64,000 bases of DNA from Candidatus Binatia bacterium (GCA_029243485.1 JAQWRY010000007.1:158214-222213), one strand, 5' to 3'; shown: positions 18,137 to 27,263, counted from the stretch's first letter. Made by a program: numbers and translations. Notes: generated from the sequence alone by a model not told the origin.

Positions 18137-19233
18137 GAGTCCTCGCCATTCGTGATGTGGCCCGTGCCGGTCTCGGCGCGTGCGACGGTAGAGAAGTGGT
18201 TCTCGATCTCGCGGAGCAGCCAGACGTTCTGGCGGCCGGCGGCGCCATCCACCGGTGCGGGGTCGCCCTGATCGAGGCTCTTGTAGAACCGTCGAATGTT
18301 CTGGCCGATGCCCGGGTACGTCTTCATTCGGCGCAGCGCCACGGCGAGGACAGTCTCGACCGTGGACCCGACGAGTTGCGCAGCCGGTTCCAGGTTAGAG
18401 GTGAACTTCGCGACCATCTTCGGGAGCTTGCGCACCTTCTCGACGGTCATCGCCATGGTGTTCAAGTTGGCCCGCAGCGTTCCCTTCGTTCCGAACACGT
18501 TCACGTGGTTCAGGTAGGGCTGGGCGCCCATCGAGAACGTCACGTAGCCGTAGGTTCCGTTCGATTCGAGAAGAACCCGGATCTCCCGCAGCAGGCCGTC
18601 CGCGCCGATCGGCTGCCCGACGATCTGCACGCCGTCGACCGGGCCGAGGAAGTGCGCGGCCAGGTACAGCGGGTGGGGTCCGAGGTTGTAGAGCGGGGCG
18701 AAGGGGTCCGCGACGCTCCAGTGAGCGTCGCCGGTCGGCGCAGGGCCACCGTCGACGGGGTTCACACCCTGGAGCGCTTCCACGGAGACGATCTCTCCGA
18801 GGGCGCCGCTGTCCACAAGGTTGCGTGCCTTCAAGATGACGGGGTCGAACAGTCGGTTGTGGTCGACACAGATCCGCCGACCGTACCGCTCCGCGGTCTC
18901 GATCATCTGGTCGCAGTCCTCGACGGACATCGCCATCGGCTTCTCGACAAGGACGTTGGCCCCGTTCTCCATCGCGGCGACGGCAAGCCTCGCGTGTGTC
19001 GCGGGCGGGGTCACGATGTGCACGATGTTCGGCTGCTCTTTGCGCAGCATCTCCTCGATGTCGTCGTAGAACGCTGGGATGTTGCGCTGCTGTGCGAACT
19101 CCTCGGCGGTGTCGCGGTCGGCATCGCACACCGCCACGACCTGGGCGTTTGGCACATTTTTGGCGTAGCCGTGGTGGACGGCGGCGATACGGCCGGCGCC
19201 GACGAGGGCTACCCGATGGGAACGCTCACTCAT
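18124..19233 (-). CDS. Gfo/Idh/MocA family oxidoreductase
   Basis: 369 residues. HRVALVGAGRIAAVHHGYAK is the NAD(P)-binding motif, NIVHIVTPPATHARLAVAAM and VLVEKPMAMSVEDCDQMI are the usual following blocks (the Lys of EKP is catalytic). The C-terminal domain has YLAAHFLGPVDGVQIVG. Family members oxidise or reduce sugars and inositols, in O-antigen loci often at C3 of a UDP-sugar before transamination; no aminotransferase is seen here. ATG at 19233 is the first in-frame codon next to the domain start. Spaced 22 bases from the radical SAM gene. Confidence 0.9.
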   Translation of the reverse strand: MSERSHRVALVGAGRIAAVHHGYAKNVPNAQVVAVCDADRDTAEEFAQQRNIPAFYDDIEEMLRKEQPNIVHIVTPPATHARLAVAAMENGANVLVEKPMAMSVEDCDQMIETAERYGRRICVDHNRLFDPVILKARNLVDSGALGEIVSVEALQGVNPVDGGPAPTGDAHWSVADPFAPLYNLGPHPLYLAAHFLGPVDGVQIVGQPIGADGLLREIRVLLESNGTYGYVTFSMGAQPYLNHVNVFGTKGTLRANLNTMAMTVEKVRKLPKMVAKFTSNLEPAAQLVGSTVETVLAVALRRMKTYPGIGQNIRRFYKSLDQGDPAPVDGAAGRQNVWLLREIENHFSTVARAETGTGHITNGEDSWNS

Positions 19234-19255
19234 GATGATGAAAAGCTCGCTGAGA

Positions 19256-20455
19256 TCAGCCGAAGGTCGGCAGGTAGCGCCAGAAGTCGTTGTTGAGCGC
19301 GCAGCACTTCGCACACTTCGGGAAGAGGCGGCGCTCCTTCAACGTCCGGCGGAAGGTCTGGTAGGCATCGTTGTTCCAGATGTCGATCACGCTCGAGTCG
19401 AGAACGTTGCCGAAGGCGACGTCGATCGAACATGAGTACACGTCACCATACGGGCTGATGCGGAACGTCTTCCATGGGTAGAAGCACTTCTCGACGAAGG
19501 CGTATTCGTCATCGAGGAAGCGACGCTCCATCTGCTCGGGCGTCGTGAGCGGCGGCCCGAATCCGATCGGAATGCCGTACTCCTCGCTCTTCTTTTTCGC
19601 CTTCTCCGATTCCTCAAACAGCGTCTGGCCGTTGACCTGACGGAGGTACATCGGAAGGTCCTGGTCCTCTTCCTTTGAGGCGACCGGAAGCGGCACGAGG
19701 TCTTCGGTCTCCCGGTCGTGCTCGGGGGTGGTGTAGAACATGTAGTCGAAGTCGACCGTGTCGACGCCGGTGTCCTTCAACCAGTCGAGAACCTCGCTGT
19801 AGCGATGCTGGTTCAGGGCCGAGACGGTCACGGTGATGCCGATCTTCGGCCGCCGGACGCCCAACTCCTTCTTGGCGTCCTGGATGTTCTGGATGCCCTC
19901 GAGCAAACGGCGGAAACTGCCCTTTCCGCGGCGGATCTCATCGTGCAGATCGTCCGGGCCGTCGACCGAAATCGACAGTGCATGCGGCTTCAGGGCGACG
20001 AGTCGACGGGCTTCCTCGGGGCGGAGGAACCAGCCATTCGTGTTCACGCAGAGGTGAATCGGCGTCTTCGTGATGTGCTCGATGATCTCGAACGCGTCCT
20101 TGCGCAGGAAGACCTCACCGCCGGTGATCGTCATGTCCTCGACGCCCATCTTCGCGATGTCGTCGATGACCTTCTTCACTTCTTCGGTGCTGAGTTCGTG
20201 GCCCTGGCGGGACTTCACGTGCTCCCCGTCGGTCTTGTTGTGCATCATGCGGGGCAGATCGAGTGGGCACATCTGGCAGGACAGATTGCAGCGTAGGGTC
20301 AGCTCGAAGGTGACCGACTGCGGCGTCCATGCCTTACCGCCGGCGACGGTGTACGGAATCCAGTACTTGTAGGATTTCAGGTTGCTCTTGGTGAGACCGC
20401 GGTCTCGCAACCATCCCTTCATGTCATCGGCTACGGAATTTTCGTCGTTCGTCAT
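19256..20455 (-). CDS. Radical SAM/SPASM domain protein
   Basis: 399 residues. The 4Fe-4S cluster motif is CNLSCQMC (Cys56, Cys60, Cys63) within TFELTLRCNLSCQMCPLDLP; MTITGGEVFLR is the SAM-binding GGE motif. The C-terminus holds a SPASM-like Cys set: CFYPWKTFRISPYGDVYSCS, GNVLDSSVIDIWNN and FPKCAKCCALNNDFW. It therefore probably binds one or two auxiliary clusters. In surface-polysaccharide loci such proteins are candidates for dehydrogenation, epimerisation or lipid/sugar modification; the substrate is unknown. GGAGCG precedes the ATG. Neighbours are a formyltransferase and the two oxidoreductases. Confidence 0.92.
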   Translation of the reverse strand: MTNDENSVADDMKGWLRDRGLTKSNLKSYKYWIPYTVAGGKAWTPQSVTFELTLRCNLSCQMCPLDLPRMMHNKTDGEHVKSRQGHELSTEEVKKVIDDIAKMGVEDMTITGGEVFLRKDAFEIIEHITKTPIHLCVNTNGWFLRPEEARRLVALKPHALSISVDGPDDLHDEIRRGKGSFRRLLEGIQNIQDAKKELGVRRPKIGITVTVSALNQHRYSEVLDWLKDTGVDTVDFDYMFYTTPEHDRETEDLVPLPVASKEEDQDLPMYLRQVNGQTLFEESEKAKKKSEEYGIPIGFGPPLTTPEQMERRFLDDEYAFVEKCFYPWKTFRISPYGDVYSCSIDVAFGNVLDSSVIDIWNNDAYQTFRRTLKERRLFPKCAKCCALNNDFWRYLPTFG

Positions 20456-20496
20456 GGCGTGTGCGCTCCGGCGGATCGGGAATGGAAATGGGTTCC

Positions 20497-21285
20497 CTAA
20501 AGGAACCGACGTCCCTGCTGGCGCAGACGGAGGCCGTCGGCGCGGGTAGGAAATGAGAAGTACGTTGCTTGGCTGCGATCGTTGGGCTGCGTGCTGGCAC
20601 TGCCACCTTCGAGGCGATCGATCGCCTCGATGATGAGCCGCGCTCCGGCAGCCTTGGTCTTCCGGATTACCGTGTCCTGCGTGTCCGCGTCGCCGATCTC
20701 GACGGTCTCCTGTAGGAGGATGGGGCCGTCGTCGAGCTCCTCGTTCATGAAATGCACCGTCGTGCCCGTTTCCTTCTCGCCGTTCGCGAGAACCCAGAAG
20801 CTGGGAAGCCGCCCGCGGTACCGGGGAAGGAGAGCCCCGTGCACGTTGATGCAGCCCAAACGGGGCAGGGCGAGGATCTCGCTCTTGAACTTCTGACTCG
20901 CGTTGATCGAGATGATGACGTCGAGGTCGAGACTTCGGAGGAAGTCGAGGTACTCCTTCGAGTTGACGCTCTCGGTCGGGTGCAGAGGGAGATCGTACGC
21001 CTTCGCGACGCCTTGGACCGAGTAGTGTCCTGGAAGCGGCACGTACTGCTCTAGGATCGCGAGCGCGCGTCGCGATGCGTAGCGCAGCCCCTGCCGGAAG
21101 AACTGAACCAGGCCGTAGACGGCCAGGTGATCGCGCATCGTCGTGGTCCAGGTCTGCTTGGGCATCAGCGCCGGCAGAATCGTCATCCCGGCGAGGTTCG
21201 CCCGCCGGTGTCGAAGCACCGTGTGGGTGAACTGCGGCAGATACAGGCAGTCTTCCTGGGTGATGATGAAGGCTTTGAGTGGCAT
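20497..21285 (-). CDS. Formyltransferase family protein (sugar N-formyltransferase-like)
   Basis: 262 residues related to the methionyl-tRNA formyltransferase/ArnA fold. Active-site elements are DVIISINASQKF (Asn), GCINVHGALLPRYRGRLPSF (His) and ELDDGPILLQE (Asp), the Asn-His-Asp set used to transfer a formyl group from 10-formyltetrahydrofolate. The N-terminal domain is divergent and there is no tRNA-binding C-terminal domain, so formylation of an amino sugar is more likely than of Met-tRNA. ATG 21285 follows TAGGAACGA. A 70-base gap with an AT-rich inverted repeat separates it from the deacetylase upstream. Confidence 0.88.
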   Translation of the reverse strand: MPLKAFIITQEDCLYLPQFTHTVLRHRRANLAGMTILPALMPKQTWTTTMRDHLAVYGLVQFFRQGLRYASRRALAILEQYVPLPGHYSVQGVAKAYDLPLHPTESVNSKEYLDFLRSLDLDVIISINASQKFKSEILALPRLGCINVHGALLPRYRGRLPSFWVLANGEKETGTTVHFMNEELDDGPILLQETVEIGDADTQDTVIRKTKAAGARLIIEAIDRLEGGSASTQPNDRSQATYFSFPTRADGLRLRQQGRRFL

Positions 21286-21330
21286 TGCGTTCGTTCCTAC
21301 ACTCGATCGGTCATTCTGAGGGTGTGGCCG

Positions 21331-21353
21331 GTTATAAACAAGTTGCAAACTTG
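21331..21353 (-). promoter_or_regulatory. AT-rich inverted repeat between deacetylase and formyltransferase genes
   Basis: The 70-base gap contains a perfect 6-bp inverted repeat, CAAGTT-GCA-AACTTG at 21339-21353, followed on the minus strand by TTTATAAC. Its low GC content stands out from the neighbouring coding DNA. It could be a weak terminator, an operator, or part of an internal promoter for the formyltransferase-to-fusion half of the operon; the sequence does not decide. Confidence 0.3.
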
Positions 21354-21355
21354 AG

Positions 21356-22219
21356 TTAGGAGGCCAGCCAGCCCCGTTCGGCCAGGATTTGGCTCATCGG
21401 GGCGAAGCGGAACTCGGAGAGGAGGCGGCGGAGCTTTTCCTCCATGGCCTCCAACCGGAGGTAGTGGGTCGAAAAGCCCCGTTTTCCTCGGGTTTTGATC
21501 CGGGGCTGCTCCGGGTCGATTTCCCACGGGTGGAGATAGACCAGTGCGGGCTCGCCCTCCCGGTTCACCCGGCGCATGCCCCACCGCATATAGTGGTAGG
21601 GCAGGAGGCGAAGGTAGGCCCCGCCGCCCAGCGGCAGGTTCTTGTTCCCGACCTTGGCGGTCGTCATAGGAAACTCCACCAGCCGGCGATCGCCGGATTG
21701 GTGGATCACGAACGGAAACCGTAGGGCTCCCGGCATACCGTACAGGGCGTCCTGGACCGGGAAGATGCTCGAATCGTACTCGAGGCCGGCCTCGAGCATG
21801 ACGTCGAGGGCCCACATCGAGCGTGACGTCACGGAGAAGGACGGCGCTCGATAGCCTTTCACGGGCGTCCCGAGGATTCCCATGAGGATCTCCTGCGAGC
21901 GTTCGAGATCCTGCTTGTAAAGGTCACGCCCCTGCTCGTAGACAAGCCGGTGCGCGTAGCCGTGGGTCGCGACTTCGTGCCCGTCGGCCGCGATTTCTTC
22001 GACCAGGCCGGGGAAGCGCTCGGCGTTCCACGTCAGAATGAAGAACGTGCCTTTGACGTTGAACTCGGCCAGCATCCGCAGCAGGCGCCGCGTGTTCTCG
22101 ACGACCCGGCTCTCGTACTTGTCCCAGTCTTCGAGTCGGACCTGCTCCTCGAAGTCAGAGACCTGGAACCAGTCTTCGACGTCGACGGAGAAAGCGTTCG
22201 TGATCTCGGAGGAAGCCAT
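21356..22219 (-). CDS. XrtA-type polysaccharide deacetylase (DUF3473-containing)
   Basis: 287 residues. The start AFSVDVEDWFQVSDFEEQV, THGYAHRLVYEQGRDLYKQD, VKGYRAPSFSV and the C-terminal LVYLHPWEIDPEQPR with FSTHYLRLEAMEEKLRRLL match the deacetylase subgroup found in exosortase-A exopolysaccharide loci. It should deacetylate amino sugars of the polymer. ATG 22219 lies one base after the stop of the upstream gene and agrees with the short N-terminus of the family; an ATG at 22234 is an alternative. There is no signal peptide. Confidence 0.92.
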   Translation of the reverse strand: MASSEITNAFSVDVEDWFQVSDFEEQVRLEDWDKYESRVVENTRRLLRMLAEFNVKGTFFILTWNAERFPGLVEEIAADGHEVATHGYAHRLVYEQGRDLYKQDLERSQEILMGILGTPVKGYRAPSFSVTSRSMWALDVMLEAGLEYDSSIFPVQDALYGMPGALRFPFVIHQSGDRRLVEFPMTTAKVGNKNLPLGGGAYLRLLPYHYMRWGMRRVNREGEPALVYLHPWEIDPEQPRIKTRGKRGFSTHYLRLEAMEEKLRRLLSEFRFAPMSQILAERGWLAS

Positions 22220-22220
22220 C

Positions 22221-23423
22221 TCAGTCGCTGCCATCCGACGCGGACGGTGCCACATCGCTGCCGGTCTCGAACGGGCGGTCCGCGGTATTCCAGCGGCCGA
22301 GCTCGGAGCCCGTGAGGACCTTCCACCAGCCCATCGTGGCGGCGAGGTTCGCGATGCCGAAGTACACGGCCGGCGAAACCAGCCGCTGAAGCCGTCCTTC
22401 GGGCAAGAGCTGGGCGACCGGAATCGCTCCGTAGGCCAGGACCTGCGCGGCGAAGGCGAGCTGATAGAACAATCCCAGTCCTGTCGCGAGTCCAGATCCG
22501 ATGAAGATCATCAGGAACCAGACGGGCGTCAAGTAACGAAGACCCTTGCGGGAGAGGAGCTCGAGTCCGAGGAGTTTGGCGCGCCCGCGGACGATGTCCG
22601 GCCAGACGGCTAAGATCCCCCGGATGCCTCGACCGATGATGCGCGACCGGCGCTTCAGCTCGTCGTCGAGATCCTTCGAGCCGGCCTCGATCGAGAGCGC
22701 TCCCGGCTCGTACAGGCACTTATGTCCGGCGGCTCCGACCCAGATGGGCTGCACCATGTCGTTGCAGGTGTCATTGGGTATGGGGCGGCAGAGCGTTGTC
22801 CGGACGCCGAAGATCGACCCGTTCGCTCCGAGAAGTGTGCCGAGGTCGCTCTCCAGACGCTTCTGCATCTGGTCGAGCTCCCAGTACCGGTTGTAGCCCT
22901 CGGCAATCGCGTTCTCGTTGAAGTTTCGGTACACGAGCTCGCCGCACACGCTGCCGACGGTGGCGTCGGCGAACGGTTGCACGAGCTTCTTCATGGCGTC
23001 GGGCTCGTACATTCCGTTGGCGTCGGTGAAGACGGTGATGTCGCCCCGCACCCGAGGCATCGACTCGTTCAACGCGAGGTTCTTCCCGCGGTTCTCCGTG
23101 TACTCGTGAAGGACCACCCCGCGATCGGCGAAGCTCTCCGCGATCTCGGTGGTCCGGTCGGTGGAGCCGTCGGAGACGACCACGATCTCGAGACGCTCCT
23201 TGGGGTAATCGAGCGCGACCGCATTCTCGAGCTTCCGGTCGAGCACTTCCTCCTCATTGTACGCCGAGATGATCAGAGTCACGGAAGGCAGCTCGTCATC
23301 GCTCGCGTACGAGCCGCGCTCGACGTCGGGTCGGAGCCGGGCCAAGAGCGACAGGAGGAGGGGGTATCCGACGTACTGGTAGACCAGTGTCAGAACTCCA
23401 CCCCAAAATAGAAATGCTCCCAT
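22221..23423 (-). CDS. Glycosyltransferase, GT2 family, membrane-bound
   Basis: 400 residues. An N-terminal hydrophobic segment (FLFWGGVLTLVYQYVGYPLL) precedes a GT-A domain: SVTLIISAYNEEEVLDRKLE, VVVSDGSTDRTTEIA, TVFTDANGMYEPDAM (DxD-like Asp-Ala-Asn) and RRSRIIGRGIRGI with the typical RxxRW-like region degenerate. Three C-terminal hydrophobic stretches (VWFLMIFIGSGLATGLGLFY) anchor it. This layout is that of processive or lipid-linked GT2 enzymes. ATG 23423 is 5 bases from the upstream GT4 stop. Confidence 0.9.
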   Translation of the reverse strand: MGAFLFWGGVLTLVYQYVGYPLLLSLLARLRPDVERGSYASDDELPSVTLIISAYNEEEVLDRKLENAVALDYPKERLEIVVVSDGSTDRTTEIAESFADRGVVLHEYTENRGKNLALNESMPRVRGDITVFTDANGMYEPDAMKKLVQPFADATVGSVCGELVYRNFNENAIAEGYNRYWELDQMQKRLESDLGTLLGANGSIFGVRTTLCRPIPNDTCNDMVQPIWVGAAGHKCLYEPGALSIEAGSKDLDDELKRRSRIIGRGIRGILAVWPDIVRGRAKLLGLELLSRKGLRYLTPVWFLMIFIGSGLATGLGLFYQLAFAAQVLAYGAIPVAQLLPEGRLQRLVSPAVYFGIANLAATMGWWKVLTGSELGRWNTADRPFETGSDVAPSASDGSD

Positions 23424-23428
23424 CGTCG

Positions 23429-24619
23429 TCAATTCGGAACCACCCTCTCGCCCGGAGCGCTCCCTGGGGACTCTTCGACATTTTTGGTCTCTGCCTTGAG
23501 GCCGGCGGCAGCCATCTCCTTGCAATACAGCTGATCGAGCGCTGTGAGCATGGCCTTCTCGCTGAACTGCTCTTTCACCCGGCTCGCAGCACCCCGGGAG
23601 ATGCGCTCGGCGAGGAGCTGGTCCGTCAGCACGCGTTCGATGGCGTTCGCTAGGGCGTCCGCGTCGCGCGGGGGAACGACCATTCCCGATTTCCCATCGA
23701 TCGCGACCTCCGAGCTGCCTCCCGCGGACGTCGTCACGACTGGACGGCCGAGCGCCATCGCTTCCAAGAGCGCGTTGGGCATCCCCTCGATGACCGACGA
23801 GAGAACGTAGCAATCGAACCCGCTCATCCGACGGGCAACGTCGGTCTGCTGGCCCAGGAAGCGCACCGTAGAGGCCAGGCCGAGCTGCTGGACTTGCTCT
23901 GCGAGCTCATCGCGCAGGTCGCCGTCCCCGACGATGTCGACGCGGAGGCCCGGGATGCGATCCCGGAGCTGGGCGAAGGCTTGCAGGGCGTATTCATACC
24001 CCTTCTTCCAGCCGAGTCGGCCGACCATGCCGACGAGCGGCCCGTCGCCTCGCGGATCGACTTCGGGCTCGGCTGCCTCCGGTAGGTTCAGCGGGTCGGG
24101 GAGAGGGACGCCGTTCGGAATGTGTTCGATGACGGCGGGCGAGCAGCCTTCGTGTTCGAGGACCACATTGCGCACGGAGATCGCATTCACGAGGACCCGG
24201 TTCGCAGTGCGGTTGCACCACCACGCGGCCGCGCGGCGATCGAATCGATCGTAGCGATCGAGGCTTCGCTTGCTGATCAGGACGACGGGGCGCTTCGAGA
24301 GCTTCCCGGCGATCGTGCCGAGAAGATTCCCCTCAAAGAGGTAGGCGTGCACGATGTGGATGTCGCGCGCGCGCCAATCCTGCGCGACCCGGCGGCAGGC
24401 CTGGAGGGTTTTCGGGCTCATGAGCGTGGACTCGATCTCGAAGCTTCGAACGGGGACACCCATGGCTTCGAAGTCGGCCGCCAGCTCGCCGCGGCTGGCG
24501 GAGGTTGTCCACATCTCCGGCGCGTAGCGGCGGCGATCTAGCCCGTGCACCACTTGCAGGAGGTGGCGCTGGGCGCCGCCCATCCGGAGGTGGTCGATGA
24601 CGTATGCGATCCGGATCAT
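23429..24619 (-). CDS. Glycosyltransferase, GT4 family
   Basis: 396 residues. IRIAYVIDHLRMGGAQRHLL is the N-terminal glycine loop, PLVGMVGRLGWKKGYEYALQ starts the donor domain and SSVIEGMPNALLEAMALGRP contains the EX7E motif. The 3' end runs Met-Ala-Ala-Ala-Gly-Leu then a short polar tail. The ATG at 24619 overlaps the TGA of the O-antigen-ligase-like gene (ATGA), so the pair is translationally coupled. It is a cytosolic enzyme adding a sugar to the lipid-linked repeat. Confidence 0.9.
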   Translation of the reverse strand: MIRIAYVIDHLRMGGAQRHLLQVVHGLDRRRYAPEMWTTSASRGELAADFEAMGVPVRSFEIESTLMSPKTLQACRRVAQDWRARDIHIVHAYLFEGNLLGTIAGKLSKRPVVLISKRSLDRYDRFDRRAAAWWCNRTANRVLVNAISVRNVVLEHEGCSPAVIEHIPNGVPLPDPLNLPEAAEPEVDPRGDGPLVGMVGRLGWKKGYEYALQAFAQLRDRIPGLRVDIVGDGDLRDELAEQVQQLGLASTVRFLGQQTDVARRMSGFDCYVLSSVIEGMPNALLEAMALGRPVVTTSAGGSSEVAIDGKSGMVVPPRDADALANAIERVLTDQLLAERISRGAASRVKEQFSEKAMLTALDQLYCKEMAAAGLKAETKNVEESPGSAPGERVVPN

Positions 24620-26187
24620 GATTCGGGTTGTCGGTACAACGCGCGGGAGGCCGCGCGTTGCGCTCCGGGTGTCCCGGCGACGACGCCGGGAAGTCCGCGC
24701 CCGCGAAGCTCGTCCTCTTCCGCCCAACGAGACAACACGATCGAGAAGGCGACGATGAAGTACAGGTGAACCTCGATCCAGACATCCGCGAAGATGGAGA
24801 AGAAGAAGAACAGGACCATGTACAGATGGAGCCAATCCGCCAAATACGGCAGCGTTGGATGGTTCCTGAACTTTGGTCTTAATTTTTGGATTCGTGTGAA
24901 CAGGAAGCCGAAGAGCATCAAGTACATCACGAGCGCTGGTATTCCTCCCTCTGCAGCGGCCCAGACGTAGGAGTTGTGCGGCGGCTTATACGAGTTGTTC
25001 ATCAGCGCGTTGACCCAACGAAACTTCGAAAGGCCCACGCCCGTCAGTGGGTACTTCGCGATCACGATGAACGCGTTTTCCAGGGTGCTCACACGCTGCT
25101 CGGTCGAGCGCGATCCCTCCTCGCGCGGACCGGCGTTCACGTCTGTGGTGGCGAACGGGTTGATGTTAAGCAGGCGCTCTCGGTGCGCATCCGTCAGGAC
25201 GAACGAGAACGCGAGGACCGCCATGGCGAGGCCCGCCATGGCGGAGCCGATCTTCCAGCGGCGCGGAATCTGCCCACTGCGCAGCATCAGGACGGCGATC
25301 AACCCGAGGCCGATGAATCCACTGCGCGAGGCAGAGAGCAGCACGAGCGGCATACTGACCGCGGCACACGAGAGGAAGACGAACTTCCAGAAAAATGGTC
25401 TGACGATATTGGCGAGATAGATGAAGAGCGCGATGCCGACGTTCATCATGAACGCGAAGCGGTTCAGGTTCACCGCCCAGCCAACCACCTTCGACGTGAT
25501 TCGATACTCGGCTTCACCGCGGGTCATATCCGGGCCGAGTGTGGGCAGCACGGACGCAACGCAGAAGGCGAACAGGAACAGCGCCCAGCGGAGCTGATTG
25601 GGCGTGCGAATCCACTGCAGAAAGAAGATGACAAAGACGAGCCGTGAGACGAGTTCGAAGACCCATCTCGCCGTATCGTCGTTGTTGCCGTAGAATGCGG
25701 GGCCGGTGACCTTCGCGCGCGAAACCGCCGGGAGAAGGCGCTTGTCGGGCAGGAACAAGTCACTGACCAGGGCGATCGTGATCATCCAGAGCGAGATGAT
25801 CACGAGGAGCCGGATCTCGGGCTCGCGCAAGAACCAGTAGTCGTGTGTGCGGTAGGTCTCGAAGACGAGGAGCGTGAGCAGGATCGCCCCGAGCATGTTG
25901 TTGATGGTGAACGGGCTGACGCCCTTCAGGGCATCCGGGTAGGACATCAACATCGTCGACATGATGATGAAGACGCCGATGTGCGGCTTGTAGAAGACCA
26001 GCGCACCGCCGAAGAGGCCGACGACGAGAGCCGCACCGACGAATACCGCGCGATCGTCTACGAGCGCAGCGAGGCCGAGAGCGATCGCCGCGATGGCGAG
26101 ACCGCCCAGCGCCCACGCGGGGAGGGCGGCTACTTCGCCGGTGCGCCGGGTGGTGGCGCTTCCGGCGGGGAGTGGGGATGCGGTCAC
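24616..26187 (-). CDS. O-antigen ligase/polymerase family membrane protein (XrtA-locus type)
   Basis: 523 residues with about eleven hydrophobic helices. The start region ALVFYKPHIGVFIIMSTMLM, LFLFAFCVASVLPTLGPDMT and the conserved periplasmic segment LTGVGLSKFRWVNALMNNSY with PPHNSYVWAAAEGGIPALVM identify the Wzy_C/O-antigen ligase family; the conserved His lies in PHNSY. It should join oligosaccharide units or ligate the polymer at the periplasmic face. A second polymerase-like domain exists in the fusion gene at 9891-11888, so two such activities are encoded in one operon. Seven bases separate it from the deacetylase gene upstream. Confidence 0.9.
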   Translation of the reverse strand: MTASPLPAGSATTRRTGEVAALPAWALGGLAIAAIALGLAALVDDRAVFVGAALVVGLFGGALVFYKPHIGVFIIMSTMLMSYPDALKGVSPFTINNMLGAILLTLLVFETYRTHDYWFLREPEIRLLVIISLWMITIALVSDLFLPDKRLLPAVSRAKVTGPAFYGNNDDTARWVFELVSRLVFVIFFLQWIRTPNQLRWALFLFAFCVASVLPTLGPDMTRGEAEYRITSKVVGWAVNLNRFAFMMNVGIALFIYLANIVRPFFWKFVFLSCAAVSMPLVLLSASRSGFIGLGLIAVLMLRSGQIPRRWKIGSAMAGLAMAVLAFSFVLTDAHRERLLNINPFATTDVNAGPREEGSRSTEQRVSTLENAFIVIAKYPLTGVGLSKFRWVNALMNNSYKPPHNSYVWAAAEGGIPALVMYLMLFGFLFTRIQKLRPKFRNHPTLPYLADWLHLYMVLFFFFSIFADVWIEVHLYFIVAFSIVLSRWAEEDELRGRGLPGVVAGTPGAQRAASRALYRQPES

Positions 26188-26194
26188 GCCCCCC

Positions 26195-27202
26195 TCACGC
26201 TCCGATCTTGCCCCGTTCGATATCTAGAGTGAACTCAGGGAGCGCTCCGTGGCGGTTGTAGATGCCGATGCGCTTGAGCGCGAACGGGTCGTCGCCGATC
26301 TGCACGCTGCCCGTCACGGAGGTCGTCGCGGAGTCGAACTTCGCGTCGCGGACCATGCCCTTCACTGCCTCGGTGAGGTGCGCACTGCCTCGGCCGTTCG
26401 GGTACGAGAAGTGGCGGATGGGTTCGTTGATCTGTTCTGCCAGAGCCTTGCCGGAACCATCGATCTCTCGCTGCGCCTCTTCCGGCGTGGCGTTAGGTAG
26501 GTTTGGGTGGGTAAGGGTATGCGCGCCGAAGATCATTCCGGCCTTGTGCATCTCGCGTACCTGGTCCCAGGACATCATGATCCCACTGAGGGCCGAGGTA
26601 TCGTCGATCTCGCCGGCGACACGAACCGCTTCGAGGAGTTCCAGGCGGCGGGCTGTCGGGACGTTCTTCATCGTCACGACCAGTTTGGTGAACGCCTCTT
26701 TGCGCTCCTCGGGGCTGCCGAGGGGGAGCCGGAAGGCCATCGGTTCGTGCGTCTCGAGCACGGGCACCTCGGTCGTGAAGACGACGAAGCGCAGGAGGCC
26801 GGTCCAGAGAATCTCCTCGTTGTCGATGCAGTTGGTCGTGACGTAGAACGTCGCGTTCAAACCGTGCTGCTCGAGAATCGGGAAGGCTTGCGTGTAATTG
26901 TCCAGGTAGCCGTCATCGAAGGTGAGGGCGACGGCCTTGGGGGGGAGCGGCTTTCCCTCGATCAGTCGGGTTACCATCTCGTCGAGCGAGATCACGTTGT
27001 AGTGCCGCGCGAGGTAGGCGCACTGGCGGTCGAAATGCTCTGGGCGGACGGCGAGGCCGGGATCCAGGCACAGGTGGGTGCCATCGGCCGCGGTGCTCAC
27101 GGAATGGTAGCGAAGAATGACGGCGCGGCCTGCAAGGCAGGCGCGGGCGACGGAGGAGATCCCTCCATGGTGGATCGCCAGCTTGGCCAGATTGCGGATC
27201 AC
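26195..27202 (-). CDS. Polysaccharide deacetylase family protein
   Basis: 335 residues of the NodB-like family. AVILRYHSVSTAADGTHLCL is the N-terminal block, KAVALTFDDGYLDNYTQAFP carries the Asp pair and MIFGAHTLTHPNLPNATPEE the metal-binding histidines; HFSYPNGRGSAH is motif 3. No ATG is available: GTG at 27202 gives a normal N-terminus (VIRNLAKLAIHHGG). An AGGAG lies 15 bases upstream, which is long; an ATT codon at the ideal distance is a less likely alternative. It follows the GumC-like gene after 61 bases. Confidence 0.88.
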   Translation of the reverse strand: MIRNLAKLAIHHGGISSVARACLAGRAVILRYHSVSTAADGTHLCLDPGLAVRPEHFDRQCAYLARHYNVISLDEMVTRLIEGKPLPPKAVALTFDDGYLDNYTQAFPILEQHGLNATFYVTTNCIDNEEILWTGLLRFVVFTTEVPVLETHEPMAFRLPLGSPEERKEAFTKLVVTMKNVPTARRLELLEAVRVAGEIDDTSALSGIMMSWDQVREMHKAGMIFGAHTLTHPNLPNATPEEAQREIDGSGKALAEQINEPIRHFSYPNGRGSAHLTEAVKGMVRDAKFDSATTSVTGSVQIGDDPFALKRIGIYNRHGALPEFTLDIERGKIGA

Positions 27203-27263
27203 ATTGGAAATGGTCGTCTCCTGTGGAAGATACGCCGGCCGTACAGCATCGTCGCGGGGACGA

